Source: Hydrotalea sp. (lineage in GTDB: Bacteria; Bacteroidota; Bacteroidia; Chitinophagales; Chitinophagaceae). Taken from it: a stretch of 64,000 bases of DNA. The notes under the pieces are model-generated. The model saw only the letters and a list, made by a program, of their open reading frames with translations. It was not told where the DNA came from and searched no databases. The position numbers and the translations under genes are program-made. Positions within the stretch are counted from its first letter, which is position 1. Each line of letters opens with the position of its first letter. Shown here one piece after another: positions 52,046-61,277 of this stretch. Location: positions 1 to 64,000 of the forward strand of contig JAKRSC010000008.1 of the NCBI GenBank assembly GCA_022402565.1. The letters run 5' to 3'.

Positions 52046-53710
52046 ATGCTTTCAGATATAGCTATTGCACAGCAGGCCAAGATGTTACACATAAAGGATA
52101 TTGCAGCTAAATTGGGTGTTTCATCAGACGATTTAGAGTATTATGGCAAGTATAAGGCAAAGCTGCCTTTGTCGTTAAAAGCAAACGCCCCCAGTGGAAA
52201 GCTTGTATTGGTTACAGCCATGACGCCAACACCTGCTGGTGAAGGCAAAACCACCACCAGTATAGGATTGGCGGATGGTATGAATAGATTGGGACATAAA
52301 ACAGTAGTTGTTTTGAGAGAGCCATCTCTGGGTCCCGTATTTGGTTTAAAAGGAGGTGCCGCAGGCGGAGGGTATGCACAAGTGGTTCCTATGGAAGACA
52401 TTAACTTACATTTTACAGGTGATTTTAGTGCTGTAGAAAAGGCCAATAATCTATTAGCAGCTATGATTGACAATCATCTTCATTATAAAAAGAGTGGGGA
52501 TGGACTAGATCCAAGAACGGTGGTTTGGAAGCGTGTGATGGATATGAATGATAGGTCATTGCGACAAATTGTTGTAGGATTAGGAGGTAAGCAAAATGGA
52601 TTGCCTAGAGAAGATGGTTTTCATATTACGCCTGCTTCAGAAATAATGGCTATTCTATGTATGGCCGAAGATTTCAAAGACCTCAAAAAGAGGTTGGCCA
52701 ATATTTATATTGGACAAACTTATACTGGCGAACCCGTATTTGCGAAAGATTTAAAAGCTGTTGGAGCAATGGCTGTTTTATTAAAGGACGCTATTCAGCC
52801 TAATTTGGTACAGACCTTAGAAGGTAATCCAGCTATTATTCATGGAGGACCATTTGCTAGCATTGCTCAAGGAACGAATACTGTTATTGCTACCAAAATG
52901 GGTTTGTCACTTGCAGACTGGGTTATAACCGAAGCTGGTTTTGCGGCCGATTTAGGTGCTGAAAAGTTTTTTGATATCAAATGTAAGTCGGCTGGTTTAT
53001 ATCCTGTTGCCTCTGTATTGGTTGTAACCATTAGAGCATTGCGTCATCATGGTGGTGCTTTGAAAAAAGAATTAACTACACCCAATATTGACAAAGTAAA
53101 ATTGGGAATGTTGAATGTGGAGAAGCATATTGAAAACATACAAAAATTTGGTATACAACCAGTAATTGCTATTAATATGTTTCCTGGAGACACTCAGGAA
53201 GAAACCCAATTAGTGATTGATATATGTAAGGAATTAGGTGTGAAAGCTATTCCTTGTACCGCTTTTGCAGAAGGAGGTAGAGGGGCAGAGGCTTTAGCGA
53301 GAGCTTTGGTCCAGCAAGTAGAGCATCAACCCGGAAATTTTCAACCTTTATACAATTGGAATTTATCGATTGAAGAAAAAATTCATTGCGTAGCTACAGA
53401 AATTTATGGCGCTAAAGAGGTTGTATATTCTGTAAAGGCATTGTCGCAGCTCACTCAAATTAAACAACTTGGTTTTTCTAATTTGCCTGTTTGTATTGCT
53501 AAAACACCTAAGAGCTTAAGCGATGATGAACGTAAAAGAGGAAGGCCAGAAGGCTTTACAATTACTGTTAGGGAATTTGAGCTTTCAGCAGGAGCAGGGT
53601 TTGTAATTCCTGTATTAGGTGAAATGATGCGTATGCCTGGACTACCACAAATTCCAGCAGCAGAGCAAATAGATATTGATGATGCTGGGAATATTTCTGG
53701 TATGTTTTAG
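52046..53710 (+). CDS. fhs: Formate-tetrahydrofolate ligase
   Basis: Joins formate to tetrahydrofolate with ATP, feeding one-carbon metabolism. The 554 residues from the ATG at 52046 match the bacterial enzyme. The nucleotide-binding block MTPTPAGEGKTTTSIGLADG is near residue 60; LREPSLGPVFGLKGGAAGGGYAQV follows. C-terminal GFTITVREFELSAGAGF and PGLPQIPAAEQID are intact. A TTG 24 bp upstream is unlikely as start. Converges with the LOG-family gene with a 3-bp gap. Confidence 0.97.
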   Translation: MLSDIAIAQQAKMLHIKDIAAKLGVSSDDLEYYGKYKAKLPLSLKANAPSGKLVLVTAMTPTPAGEGKTTTSIGLADGMNRLGHKTVVVLREPSLGPVFGLKGGAAGGGYAQVVPMEDINLHFTGDFSAVEKANNLLAAMIDNHLHYKKSGDGLDPRTVVWKRVMDMNDRSLRQIVVGLGGKQNGLPREDGFHITPASEIMAILCMAEDFKDLKKRLANIYIGQTYTGEPVFAKDLKAVGAMAVLLKDAIQPNLVQTLEGNPAIIHGGPFASIAQGTNTVIATKMGLSLADWVITEAGFAADLGAEKFFDIKCKSAGLYPVASVLVVTIRALRHHGGALKKELTTPNIDKVKLGMLNVEKHIENIQKFGIQPVIAINMFPGDTQEETQLVIDICKELGVKAIPCTAFAEGGRGAEALARALVQQVEHQPGNFQPLYNWNLSIEEKIHCVATEIYGAKEVVYSVKALSQLTQIKQLGFSNLPVCIAKTPKSLSDDERKRGRPEGFTITVREFELSAGAGFVIPVLGEMMRMPGLPQIPAAEQIDIDDAGNISGMF

Positions 53711-53713
53711 TGT

Positions 53714-54265
53714 TTATGCAATAGTACACCCAAGTTGTTGCAAGGCTTCATGTGGAGTTGCAGCAATTTTTATTCTTTTGTAAACAGGCTCATACAAAAA
53801 CTGCTGTTGGTGCATTTGCTCAAGCATGACAATAAGCGGACGATAATATTGTGCAGTATTTAAAATCACAATTTGTTTGTCGTGTATTTGTAATGTATTC
53901 CAAGTGAGCATTTCAAAAAACTCATCCATTGTTCCATATCCACCTGGTAAAATAATTGCTGCATCACACATTTCATACATCATTTTTTTTCTCACATGCA
54001 TATCCGCAACAATATGTAATTCGGTAATGCCTTCATGATGATGTTCCCATCCTTTTAGCACTTCAGGAATAACGCCTACCACCTCTCCACCTCTTGCCAT
54101 CATTTCATTTGCAATGGCACCCATCAATCCTTTGTTTCCTCCACCATATACCAGTCTAATTCCTTGTTGAGCAATGAGCTTGCCCAAACTTTTTGCATGC
54201 TCTTGATAAATTTCATCTCTTCCAGGCTGTGAACCACAAAATACTGCTATGCTCTTTGGTGTCAT
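53714..54265 (-). CDS. LOG-family protein (cytokinin riboside 5'-monophosphate phosphoribohydrolase-like)
   Basis: Lysine-decarboxylase-like fold protein of 183 residues. Two family motifs are intact: PGG-x-GTxxE as PGGYGTMDEFFE and the nucleotide-binding GGGNKGLMGAIA. Plant and bacterial LOG enzymes release the base from nucleoside 5'-monophosphates; in bacteria they are also called Rossmann-fold TIGR00730 proteins with uncertain role. ATG at 54265 begins MTPKSIAVFCGS, the family start. It diverges from the symporter gene. Confidence 0.92.
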   Translation of the reverse strand: MTPKSIAVFCGSQPGRDEIYQEHAKSLGKLIAQQGIRLVYGGGNKGLMGAIANEMMARGGEVVGVIPEVLKGWEHHHEGITELHIVADMHVRKKMMYEMCDAAIILPGGYGTMDEFFEMLTWNTLQIHDKQIVILNTAQYYRPLIVMLEQMHQQQFLYEPVYKRIKIAATPHEALQQLGCTIA

Positions 54266-54342
54266 ATTCAATGATTTAGCAGCCAATTTAGGTGAAATAT
54301 TTTTACTACTTTTCCACTTTATTCCATTTCACACAAACTTTT

Positions 54343-55869
54343 ATGAGTCCAACATTGCTGTTTTCATTCGTATTGGGTTATTTCTTGATCTTATTAGTGG
54401 TTGCTTGGTATACCAGCAGAGGATCGAATAACGAATCTTTCTTTATTGGTAACAGAAGCAGTAACTGGATGCTAGTAGCGTTTGGAATGATTGGTACCTC
54501 GTTGAGTGGAGTAACATTTGTGAGCGTTCCTGGAACAGTAGGAGCAGGTGCATTCCAATATTTTCAAGTGGTGATTGGTTACTTTATAGGTTATTTAGTC
54601 ATTGCGTTCATTTTACTTCCATTGTATTATAAACTCAATCTTACTTCTATTTACAACTACCTCGAGCAAAGATTTGGTGTTACAAGCTACAAAACAGGGG
54701 CAAGCTTTTTTATTCTTTCTAGAACACTAGGCGCAACAGCTAGAATGTATTTGGTGGTGAATATTTTACAAATATTCATTTTAGATAGTATGGGTATTCC
54801 ATTTTGGTTAACAGCTTTGGTGATGCTCATTTTAATACTTCTATATACGTTTGAGGGGGGTGTTAAAACAATTGTTTATACCGATACACTGCAAACTAGT
54901 TGTATGCTCTTGGGTTTGATTGTATGTATTATTGCAATTATGAATAAAATGGATTTTAGCTTTGCCCAAACAATGTCGGCTTTACAGGACAAGGGCATGA
55001 CTAGAATTTTTAATACCGATATTCAGTCGCCTGCGTTTTTTCTCAAGCAAATTTTAGGTGGTGCTTTTATTACTATTGCTATGACAGGTTTGGATCAGGA
55101 AATGATGCAGAAAAACATCAGTGTAAAAACCCTGAAAGGCTCTCAGAAAAATGTAATGACTTTAAGTTTTGTGCTTTTATTGGTGAACTTTTTGTTCTTA
55201 CTCATGGGTGGGCTATTGTATTTATATGCTGAATACATGGGGCTGTCTGTAAAGGGAGATGATTTGTTTCCAACAGTTGCTTTGGGTAATTATTTAACCG
55301 CAGGTATAGGGGTTATATTCATTATTGGCCTAATATCTGCACTTTTTCCAAGTGCCGATGGGGCTTTAACAGCTTTGACTTCTTCCTTTTGTATTGATAT
55401 TTTGGGATTGAAGAAAAGAAATGATTTAGATGAAAAGCAGAAGAAGAGAACTCGCTTAACAGTTCACCTCACTTTTACTGTTGTGTTTTTTCTTTGTGTG
55501 ATGGTTTTTAAATGGATCAATGATAAATCAATTATTGATGTTATTTTAAAGGTAGCCGGGTATACATATGGTCCATTGTTAGGGCTATTTGCATTTGGAA
55601 TTCTAACCAAACGTAGTATTCGTGATCAAAAAGCTTTATTAGTTTGCACTCTTGCGCCTGTCTTTGTTTTTGTGATAGACCTTTTTAACAATCCAGAATG
55701 GTTTGTGGCAAAGTTGGGAATTGGAGAAGCTACCGCACAATGGTTGTTGAGTCAAAGTGCTTCCTTGTTTCAGGGCTATAGAATTGGAATTGAAATCCTG
55801 ATTATTAATGGGTTATTCACATTTCTAGGACTTTGGTTCATTTCTTCACCTCAAAGAAAGTTGGCATAA
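54343..55869 (+). CDS. Sodium:solute symporter (SSS family)
   Basis: Thirteen-helix-type sodium-coupled transporter of 508 residues from the ATG at 54343, where the first helix starts. Key parts are GNRSSNWMLVAFGMIGTSLSGVTFVSVPG (sodium site), RFGVTSYKTGASFFILSRTLGATARMYLV, GGVKTIVYTDTLQ, and GLISALFPSADGALTALTSSF in TM8 (second sodium site). The substrate (sugar, amino acid, sialic acid or other) cannot be read from the sequence. Its stop overlaps the next ATG (TAATG). Confidence 0.92.
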   Translation: MSPTLLFSFVLGYFLILLVVAWYTSRGSNNESFFIGNRSSNWMLVAFGMIGTSLSGVTFVSVPGTVGAGAFQYFQVVIGYFIGYLVIAFILLPLYYKLNLTSIYNYLEQRFGVTSYKTGASFFILSRTLGATARMYLVVNILQIFILDSMGIPFWLTALVMLILILLYTFEGGVKTIVYTDTLQTSCMLLGLIVCIIAIMNKMDFSFAQTMSALQDKGMTRIFNTDIQSPAFFLKQILGGAFITIAMTGLDQEMMQKNISVKTLKGSQKNVMTLSFVLLLVNFLFLLMGGLLYLYAEYMGLSVKGDDLFPTVALGNYLTAGIGVIFIIGLISALFPSADGALTALTSSFCIDILGLKKRNDLDEKQKKRTRLTVHLTFTVVFFLCVMVFKWINDKSIIDVILKVAGYTYGPLLGLFAFGILTKRSIRDQKALLVCTLAPVFVFVIDLFNNPEWFVAKLGIGEATAQWLLSQSASLFQGYRIGIEILIINGLFTFLGLWFISSPQRKLA

Positions 55870-56522
55870 TGGAATGGATGGATCCGCTGGTGGCAGCGTA
55901 TGCAGACAAATTTACTTCCCCGGATGACGCATTACTGGCTGATATTCAACAACAAACAAAGGAAATGCATCCGCATGCTCATTTAATGAGCAGTCCACTT
56001 CAAGGTAAATTATTATCCTTCTTAAGTAATATGATTGCGCCTCAATACGTTCTAGAATTGGGAACCTTTACTGGTTATAGCGCATTATGTCTGGCGTCGG
56101 GACTGGTTGAAGGTGGAGAATTGCACACTATTGAGTGTAGGGAAGAGGATGCAAAAAAGGCTCAGGAGAATTTCAGCAAATCTTTAAGAAATAAGCAAAT
56201 ACATTTACACCTCGGAAATGCAGCTGATTGGATAGAACAATTGATGAAGCCTTGGGACCTAGTATTTATAGATGCCGATAAAACCGCTTATATCAATTAT
56301 TACGAGTTGCTGGTACCTAAAATGAAAGCAGGTGCATGGCTCATTGTTGATAATGTTCTTTTTCATGGACAGGTCATTCAAGAGCCGCTAAAAGGAAAAA
56401 ATGCTAAAGCCATTCATGCCTTTAACGAATGGGTGGCAAAAGACAGGAGAACAGAACAAGTTCTGTTGCCTGTAAGAGATGGATTGATGATTATAAAAAA
56501 ATGCCCCGATGAAACAAATTAA
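55869..56522 (+). CDS. SAM-dependent O-methyltransferase (class I, caffeoyl-CoA-OMT-like)
   Basis: Methyltransferase of 217 residues from the ATG at 55869, which overlaps the symporter stop by one base. Motif I is LELGTFTGYSALCLASGL, and the metal-coordinating LVFIDADKTAYINYY follows. This family methylates catechol-like or tRNA substrates (TrmR-like members exist), and the target here is unknown. Overlap with both neighbours indicates a translationally coupled operon. Confidence 0.93.
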   Translation: MEWMDPLVAAYADKFTSPDDALLADIQQQTKEMHPHAHLMSSPLQGKLLSFLSNMIAPQYVLELGTFTGYSALCLASGLVEGGELHTIECREEDAKKAQENFSKSLRNKQIHLHLGNAADWIEQLMKPWDLVFIDADKTAYINYYELLVPKMKAGAWLIVDNVLFHGQVIQEPLKGKNAKAIHAFNEWVAKDRRTEQVLLPVRDGLMIIKKCPDETN

Positions 56523-57627
56523 ATATTGGTTTTTAATTCTTGGACTTTGTACCGTGCAGTTGCTGTATGCGCAAATTAATCCGAGGGTTGTAACCTATAT
56601 TGAGCAATACAAAGAGTTAGCTATGCAGGAAATGATTAGAACTGGTGTTCCTGCATCAATTAAGTTAGCACAAGGGATTTTAGAATCTCAGTTTGGAGAA
56701 AGTGAATTAGCTATTAAAGCAAATAATCATTTTGGTATAAAATGTAAAACTGAGTGGACGGGCGGAAGAATATTTAAAGACGATGATGCAAAAAATGAAT
56801 GTTTTAGAGCCTATGAGGATGCAATGGCATCTTATCAAGATCATTCAAACTTTTTAAAAACACGGCCACATTACGCATTTTTGTTTCAATTAGATCCAAC
56901 CGATTATCAGGCTTGGGCGCATGGATTAAAAAAGGCTGGATATGCAACGTTGCCTACTTATCCTCAAAGACTTATTAAAGTAATTGAAGATTATAATTTA
57001 CAAACGTTTACATTACTAGCGCTTTCTAGAAAGCAACAATCAGATTTTGCAAAAAATGAATCTCGAGTTGAAACTAAGCAAGCTGAAAGCCAAGCTTTAA
57101 AACAAGTGATTGAAACTAAAGAAACAAAAGAGGAGGGTGAAGAATTAGAAGAAGAGCCAGAAGAACAAGAGACTCAAGTAGTAGAGGAGTTAAAAGCAAC
57201 TCAGCAACATAATACTAGCACTACTTCAAGTCCAAGAGTTATTGAAGAGAAAAAAAGCAATTATCCATCTGGAATTTTTGTCATTAATCACGCTCGTGTG
57301 GTGTTTATAGAAGCTGGAACATCTTTGTTATCAGTTGCAAAACAGTATGATATTGCAATGGCTAAGCTTATAGAGTTCAATGATTATCAATTGCCTGAAA
57401 TTTTAGAAAAGGATTGTCTTGTTTTTTTAGAGAAGAAACTTAAAAAAGGGAGTGTAGAAACCTATGTTGCTGACGAATCTTGCAGTTTGTTTGAAGTTGC
57501 TCAAAAAACAGGTGTACGTTTAGATGTCCTATCAGAAATCAACAAAAAGCAGGCAACTACCCAAGTAAGAGTAGGTGAAAAAATTTGGTTGCGAGCTCCT
57601 TCTGAAAAGTCAAAATCAGTTAAATAG
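56509..57627 (+). CDS. Secreted glucosaminidase with two LysM domains
   Basis: Peptidoglycan hydrolase of 372 residues with a signal peptide (about 1-21, ending LYAQ). The N-terminal FlgJ/AcmA-type glucosaminidase domain (about 25-165) has the catalytic Glu in GILESQFGESELA and a NNHFGIKC loop. An acidic Glu/Gln/Lys-rich linker (about 195-245) leads to two LysM repeats (about 260-305 and 320-365) for glycan binding. It overlaps the methyltransferase gene by 14 bp. A cell-wall remodelling or daughter-cell separation role is inferred. Confidence 0.92.
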   Translation: MKQIKYWFLILGLCTVQLLYAQINPRVVTYIEQYKELAMQEMIRTGVPASIKLAQGILESQFGESELAIKANNHFGIKCKTEWTGGRIFKDDDAKNECFRAYEDAMASYQDHSNFLKTRPHYAFLFQLDPTDYQAWAHGLKKAGYATLPTYPQRLIKVIEDYNLQTFTLLALSRKQQSDFAKNESRVETKQAESQALKQVIETKETKEEGEELEEEPEEQETQVVEELKATQQHNTSTTSSPRVIEEKKSNYPSGIFVINHARVVFIEAGTSLLSVAKQYDIAMAKLIEFNDYQLPEILEKDCLVFLEKKLKKGSVETYVADESCSLFEVAQKTGVRLDVLSEINKKQATTQVRVGEKIWLRAPSEKSKSVK

Positions 57628-57632
57628 TGTCT

Positions 57633-58175
57633 ATGAATAATGTTGAATTACACGGAAAGACTTTTGTTCCATATTTAACGGCAGATCAAATTCAGGATGC
57701 TATTAGGAAACTTGCCAAGCAGTTAGATGAAGAGTATGCAGGTAAAAAGCCACTATTTATTGGTGTTCTGAATGGCTCATTCATGTTTGCTTCGGATTTA
57801 TTCAAGTATCTTACTATTGAGGCAGAGATATGTTTTATTAAGTTAGCTTCTTATAAAGGCACGAAAAGTACCGGTCATGTTATTACGGCAATTGGATTAG
57901 ATACCGATGTTACTCAAAGACATGTAATTATTTTAGAAGACATCATTGATACAGGCAAAACCATGCATAGTTTTTTGCCACAGCTTTTTAATCAGCAACC
58001 TCATAGCGTAAAAGTGGCAGTTTTGTTGCATAAACCAGAAGCTACAGTTTTTAATGTCCCAATTGATTACACTTGTTTTTCTATCCCTAATAAATTTGTT
58101 TTAGGCTATGGGCTAGATTTTGATGGTTTTGGGAGAAACTTACCTGAGATTTATCAACTAGCAGACGGCGAATAG
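57633..58175 (+). CDS. hpt: Hypoxanthine phosphoribosyltransferase
   Basis: Purine-salvage enzyme of 180 residues that makes IMP (and possibly GMP) from the free base and PRPP. The PRPP motif VIILEDIIDTGKT is near residue 98-110, with flexible loop residues SYKGTKSTG before and YTCFSIPNKFVLGYGLDF base-binding region after. The ATG at 57633 is chosen; a GTG six bases upstream overlaps the preceding stop and would add two residues. Confidence 0.95.
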   Translation: MNNVELHGKTFVPYLTADQIQDAIRKLAKQLDEEYAGKKPLFIGVLNGSFMFASDLFKYLTIEAEICFIKLASYKGTKSTGHVITAIGLDTDVTQRHVIILEDIIDTGKTMHSFLPQLFNQQPHSVKVAVLLHKPEATVFNVPIDYTCFSIPNKFVLGYGLDFDGFGRNLPEIYQLADGE

Positions 58176-58254
58176 TTCAAACAGTCGCCAACGTCCTTTT
58201 CCTTATCTTGCGGATAAATATTCATCGACTTAAAAGAGTTGAAAACCTTGTATT

Positions 58255-59553
58255 ATGAAATTTCATCCACTAGATCCCGATATTTTTATCCAAAATAGAA
58301 AGCGTTTTCAGAAACGCATGAAACCTAATAGTATTGCTGTTTTTGTTAGTAATGATGAGTGGCCTTCGAATGGAGACGCTTTGCATGGTTTTAAGCAAAA
58401 CAGCGATTTGTATTGGCTTACTGGCATTACACAAGAAGATTCAACGCTGATGTTATTTCCGAATCATCCTGATCCTAAGATGCGTGAAGTTTTGGTGTTA
58501 ACCCGTCCAAATGAGATGAAAGAAAAATGGGATGGAAAAAGATTAAGAGCATCTGAAGCAACAGCCATTTCTGGTGTTTCTACAGTGATATGGTCAGATA
58601 GCTGGGAGCCTGTTTTTCAAACTTGTATGCATTTAGCTGAAAACATTTATCTCGATTCAAATGAAAATGATAGAAAAGCTAGTTGGATTGCAACCAGAGA
58701 GTACAGGTTTATTGAAGAAATGAGGCGTAAGTATCCATTGCATGAGTATATGCGTGCAGCTCCTATTATGCGCGATCTTAGAGCTATAAAGCAACCGAAA
58801 GAAATTGAGGTGGTAAAAGAGGCCATTGCTATTACCGAAGCTACTTTTCGCGACCTATTAGGACTGATTCGTCCAGGTATCTTCGAATATGAAATTGAAG
58901 CAGCTATTTATTTCGGATTTCTAAGTAGAAGAGCAACCGGTCCTGCTTATGGAAGCATTATTGCCAGCGGTGATCGAGCTCGCACATTGCATTATGTGTC
59001 TAATAACCAAGAGTGTAAAGATGGTGAGTTGTTATTGATGGATTTTGGTGCAGAGTATGGCGGATATTGTGCTGATCTGACTAGAACGATTCCCGTAAAT
59101 GGAAAGTTTTCAAAGCGACAAAAAGAAGTATACAACGCTTGCTTACATTTACATGACTATGCCAAATCAATTTTAAAGCCTGGCATTAGTGTTATTGATT
59201 ATACAGAGAAGGTAGGCGATGAAGCTACTAAGCAATTCATTAAAATTGGATTGCTTCAAAAGTCTGATGTGAAGAACGAAGACCCAAATAATAGGGCATA
59301 CAGAAAGTACTTATATCATGGTATATCGCACCATTTAGGAATTGATGTTCATGATTTAGGTACAAGAACTGAGCCAGTTCAAGCAGGTATGTTGTTTACT
59401 GTTGAGCCTGGAATTTATATTGAAGAAGAGCAAATGGGTATTAGAATTGAGAATAATATTTGGCTCACTAAAACTGGCCATATTGATCTCATGAAAACCA
59501 TTCCAATTACAGTGGAAGAGATTGAAACTTGCATGAAAAAAGGAAGAAAATGA
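58255..59553 (+). CDS. pepP: Xaa-Pro aminopeptidase (M24B, PepP type)
   Basis: Metallo-aminopeptidase of 432 residues that removes an N-terminal residue preceding proline. An N-terminal AMP_N domain (about 1-130) precedes the pita-bread domain with the five metal ligands in MDFGAEYGGYCADLTRTIP (two Asp), HGISHHLGIDVHD (His), FTVEPGIYIEE (Glu) and IRIENN (Glu). There is no signal peptide. It is 80 bp after hpt, and its stop overlaps the pssA start. Confidence 0.96.
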   Translation: MKFHPLDPDIFIQNRKRFQKRMKPNSIAVFVSNDEWPSNGDALHGFKQNSDLYWLTGITQEDSTLMLFPNHPDPKMREVLVLTRPNEMKEKWDGKRLRASEATAISGVSTVIWSDSWEPVFQTCMHLAENIYLDSNENDRKASWIATREYRFIEEMRRKYPLHEYMRAAPIMRDLRAIKQPKEIEVVKEAIAITEATFRDLLGLIRPGIFEYEIEAAIYFGFLSRRATGPAYGSIIASGDRARTLHYVSNNQECKDGELLLMDFGAEYGGYCADLTRTIPVNGKFSKRQKEVYNACLHLHDYAKSILKPGISVIDYTEKVGDEATKQFIKIGLLQKSDVKNEDPNNRAYRKYLYHGISHHLGIDVHDLGTRTEPVQAGMLFTVEPGIYIEEEQMGIRIENNIWLTKTGHIDLMKTIPITVEEIETCMKKGRK

Positions 59554-60320
59554 ATTGGCTAAAACAAATTCCGAATCTGGTTACATTAATGAATCTGTTC
59601 CTAGGTTGTTGGGCCATTGTTTGGATTATGCAACCCGGATTATCCATCAGTTCTAGTATTGAGGGCGATACACTGGTAAACTTACCAGAATCTATGGTGT
59701 TAGGAAGCTTCTGCATTTTTGGGGCGGCTATTGTAGATTTTTTCGACGGATTTGTTGCAAGACTTTTAAAAGCTGACTCAGCACTTGGTAAGCAACTCGA
59801 TTCGCTTGCTGATGTGGTAAGTTTTGGGGTAGCTCCGTCACTTATTATTTATCAATTTCTTCGCTTAGCTTTTGCAGGAAGAGAAGATGGGTTGGATATT
59901 GACATAATATGGTTGTTTCCAGCCTTTTTGCCTGCATTAGCCAGCGCTTATAGATTGGGAAGATTCAACATTACTGAGTCTGCTTCAACAGGTTTTAGTG
60001 GAGTTCCAGCTCCAGCAGCAGGAATCACAATTGCTGCATTTCCTTTAATCTATTGGTATGCATCCTCTATGACTTGGCTGGTAGATCTTTTAATGTCGGA
60101 ATACTTTTGGTACGCTAGTATTTTGATAGTTGCTTATTTGCAGGTGAGTACGCTACCAATGCTATCTTTGAAAATGAAGCACCTTAACCTAAAAACTATG
60201 TTGCCTTGGTTAATTCTAGCATTTGTAGCTTTAGGAACAGCTTTCTTTTTTTCATGGTTATCCATTCCAATTGCCTTTCTTGCTTATGTAATTATATCTT
60301 TGATCTTTCAAACAAAATAA
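59550..60320 (+). CDS. pssA: CDP-diacylglycerol-serine O-phosphatidyltransferase
   Basis: Makes phosphatidylserine, precursor of phosphatidylethanolamine, from CDP-diacylglycerol and serine at the inner membrane. The CDP-alcohol transferase signature DG-x2-AR-x8-G-x3-D-x3-D is complete in DGFVARLLKADSALGKQLDSLAD. About eight hydrophobic segments fit in 256 residues. ATG at 59550 overlaps the pepP stop (ATGA). A CDP-alcohol transferase with another alcohol is possible, but the N-terminal NLVTLMNLFLGC favours PssA. Confidence 0.92.
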   Translation: MNWLKQIPNLVTLMNLFLGCWAIVWIMQPGLSISSSIEGDTLVNLPESMVLGSFCIFGAAIVDFFDGFVARLLKADSALGKQLDSLADVVSFGVAPSLIIYQFLRLAFAGREDGLDIDIIWLFPAFLPALASAYRLGRFNITESASTGFSGVPAPAAGITIAAFPLIYWYASSMTWLVDLLMSEYFWYASILIVAYLQVSTLPMLSLKMKHLNLKTMLPWLILAFVALGTAFFFSWLSIPIAFLAYVIISLIFQTK

Positions 60321-60321
60321 C

Positions 60322-60570
60322 ATGTTATACCACGTTCAAATAAAAGTAATGCCTCTAAAGGACTTATTAGATCCTCAGGGAAAAGCTGTATTAGGCGGAT
60401 TACATAATCTAGGTCTGGAATCGGTTCAGGATGTTCGTGTAGGCAAGCATATTACATTAGATATTGAAGCCAATGATGCAAATTCAGCAAAAGCAATAGC
60501 AGAAGAGGCTGGAAAAAAATTATTGGCTAATCCAGTTATGGAATTCTTCGAAATTGAATTGATTAACTAA
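60322..60570 (+). CDS. purS: Phosphoribosylformylglycinamidine synthase subunit PurS
   Basis: Small subunit of the split FGAM synthase (PurL-PurQ-PurS), 82 residues. YHVQIKVMPLKDLLDPQGKAVLGGLHNLGLESVQDVRVGKHI is the family pattern. PurL and PurQ are elsewhere. It starts one base after the pssA stop and 14 bp before rsmI, so it is within a lipid/ribosome operon, an unexpected context for a purine gene. Confidence 0.94.
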   Translation: MLYHVQIKVMPLKDLLDPQGKAVLGGLHNLGLESVQDVRVGKHITLDIEANDANSAKAIAEEAGKKLLANPVMEFFEIELIN

Positions 60571-60584
60571 GTGGTTAGACAAAG

Positions 60585-61253
60585 ATGTTGTATCTCGTCC
60601 CCACACCTGTAGGTAATTTAAAAGATATTACCCTCCGTGCAATTGAGACGCTCCAAGAGGTTGATTTAATTCTCTGCGAGGATACCAGAACATCTTCTAA
60701 GTTATTGCAGCACTATCAGATACAAAGGCCACTTAGCCCTTTTCACCAGCATAATGAACACAAAGTTGTACCCCATTTAGTAGAGCAATTAAGTGCTGGA
60801 AAAAAAATTGCTTTAATTACAGATGCAGGCACTCCCGGTATTAGTGACCCAGCCTTTTTATTGGTAAGAGCTGCAGTGCAAGCAGGTATTCAGGTCCAAA
60901 CACTTCCAGGTGCAACAGCATTTGTTCCCGCATTGGTCAGCAGTGGTTTGCCTGCGCATAGTTTTTATTTTGAAGGCTTTCTTCCTGTTAAAAAAGGCCG
61001 AAAAACGAGGCTCTCTGCATTAGCGGTATTACCTGTTACCTTTATTTTGTATGAGAGCCCGCTAAGGTTACCTCGTACGATTGCTGATTTAATTGAGCAC
61101 TGTGGTGGAGATAGGAAGGCTTCTGTATCGAGAGAAATTAGTAAAATGTTTGAAGAGCATATTCGAGGAAGTTTGCATGAGTTAGAGGCTCATTTTAAAC
61201 AGCATCCTCCAAGAGGTGAGATAGTCATAGTGATAGAAGGAATTGAAGAATAA
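60585..61253 (+). CDS. rsmI: 16S rRNA (cytidine(1402)-2'-O)-methyltransferase RsmI
   Basis: Methylates the ribose of C1402 in the 30S decoding centre. The 222 residues show LYLVPTPVGNLKDITLRAIETL, CEDTRTSSKLLQHY, LITDAGTPGISDPAFLLV, and LPGATAFVPALVSSGLP, all diagnostic. It is somewhat shorter than the E. coli protein, as the C-terminal domain is minimal. It is 24 bp before the M1 peptidase gene. Confidence 0.96.
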   Translation: MLYLVPTPVGNLKDITLRAIETLQEVDLILCEDTRTSSKLLQHYQIQRPLSPFHQHNEHKVVPHLVEQLSAGKKIALITDAGTPGISDPAFLLVRAAVQAGIQVQTLPGATAFVPALVSSGLPAHSFYFEGFLPVKKGRKTRLSALAVLPVTFILYESPLRLPRTIADLIEHCGGDRKASVSREISKMFEEHIRGSLHELEAHFKQHPPRGEIVIVIEGIEE

Positions 61254-61277
61254 AATAGAAACGCGTAAATACATCAT

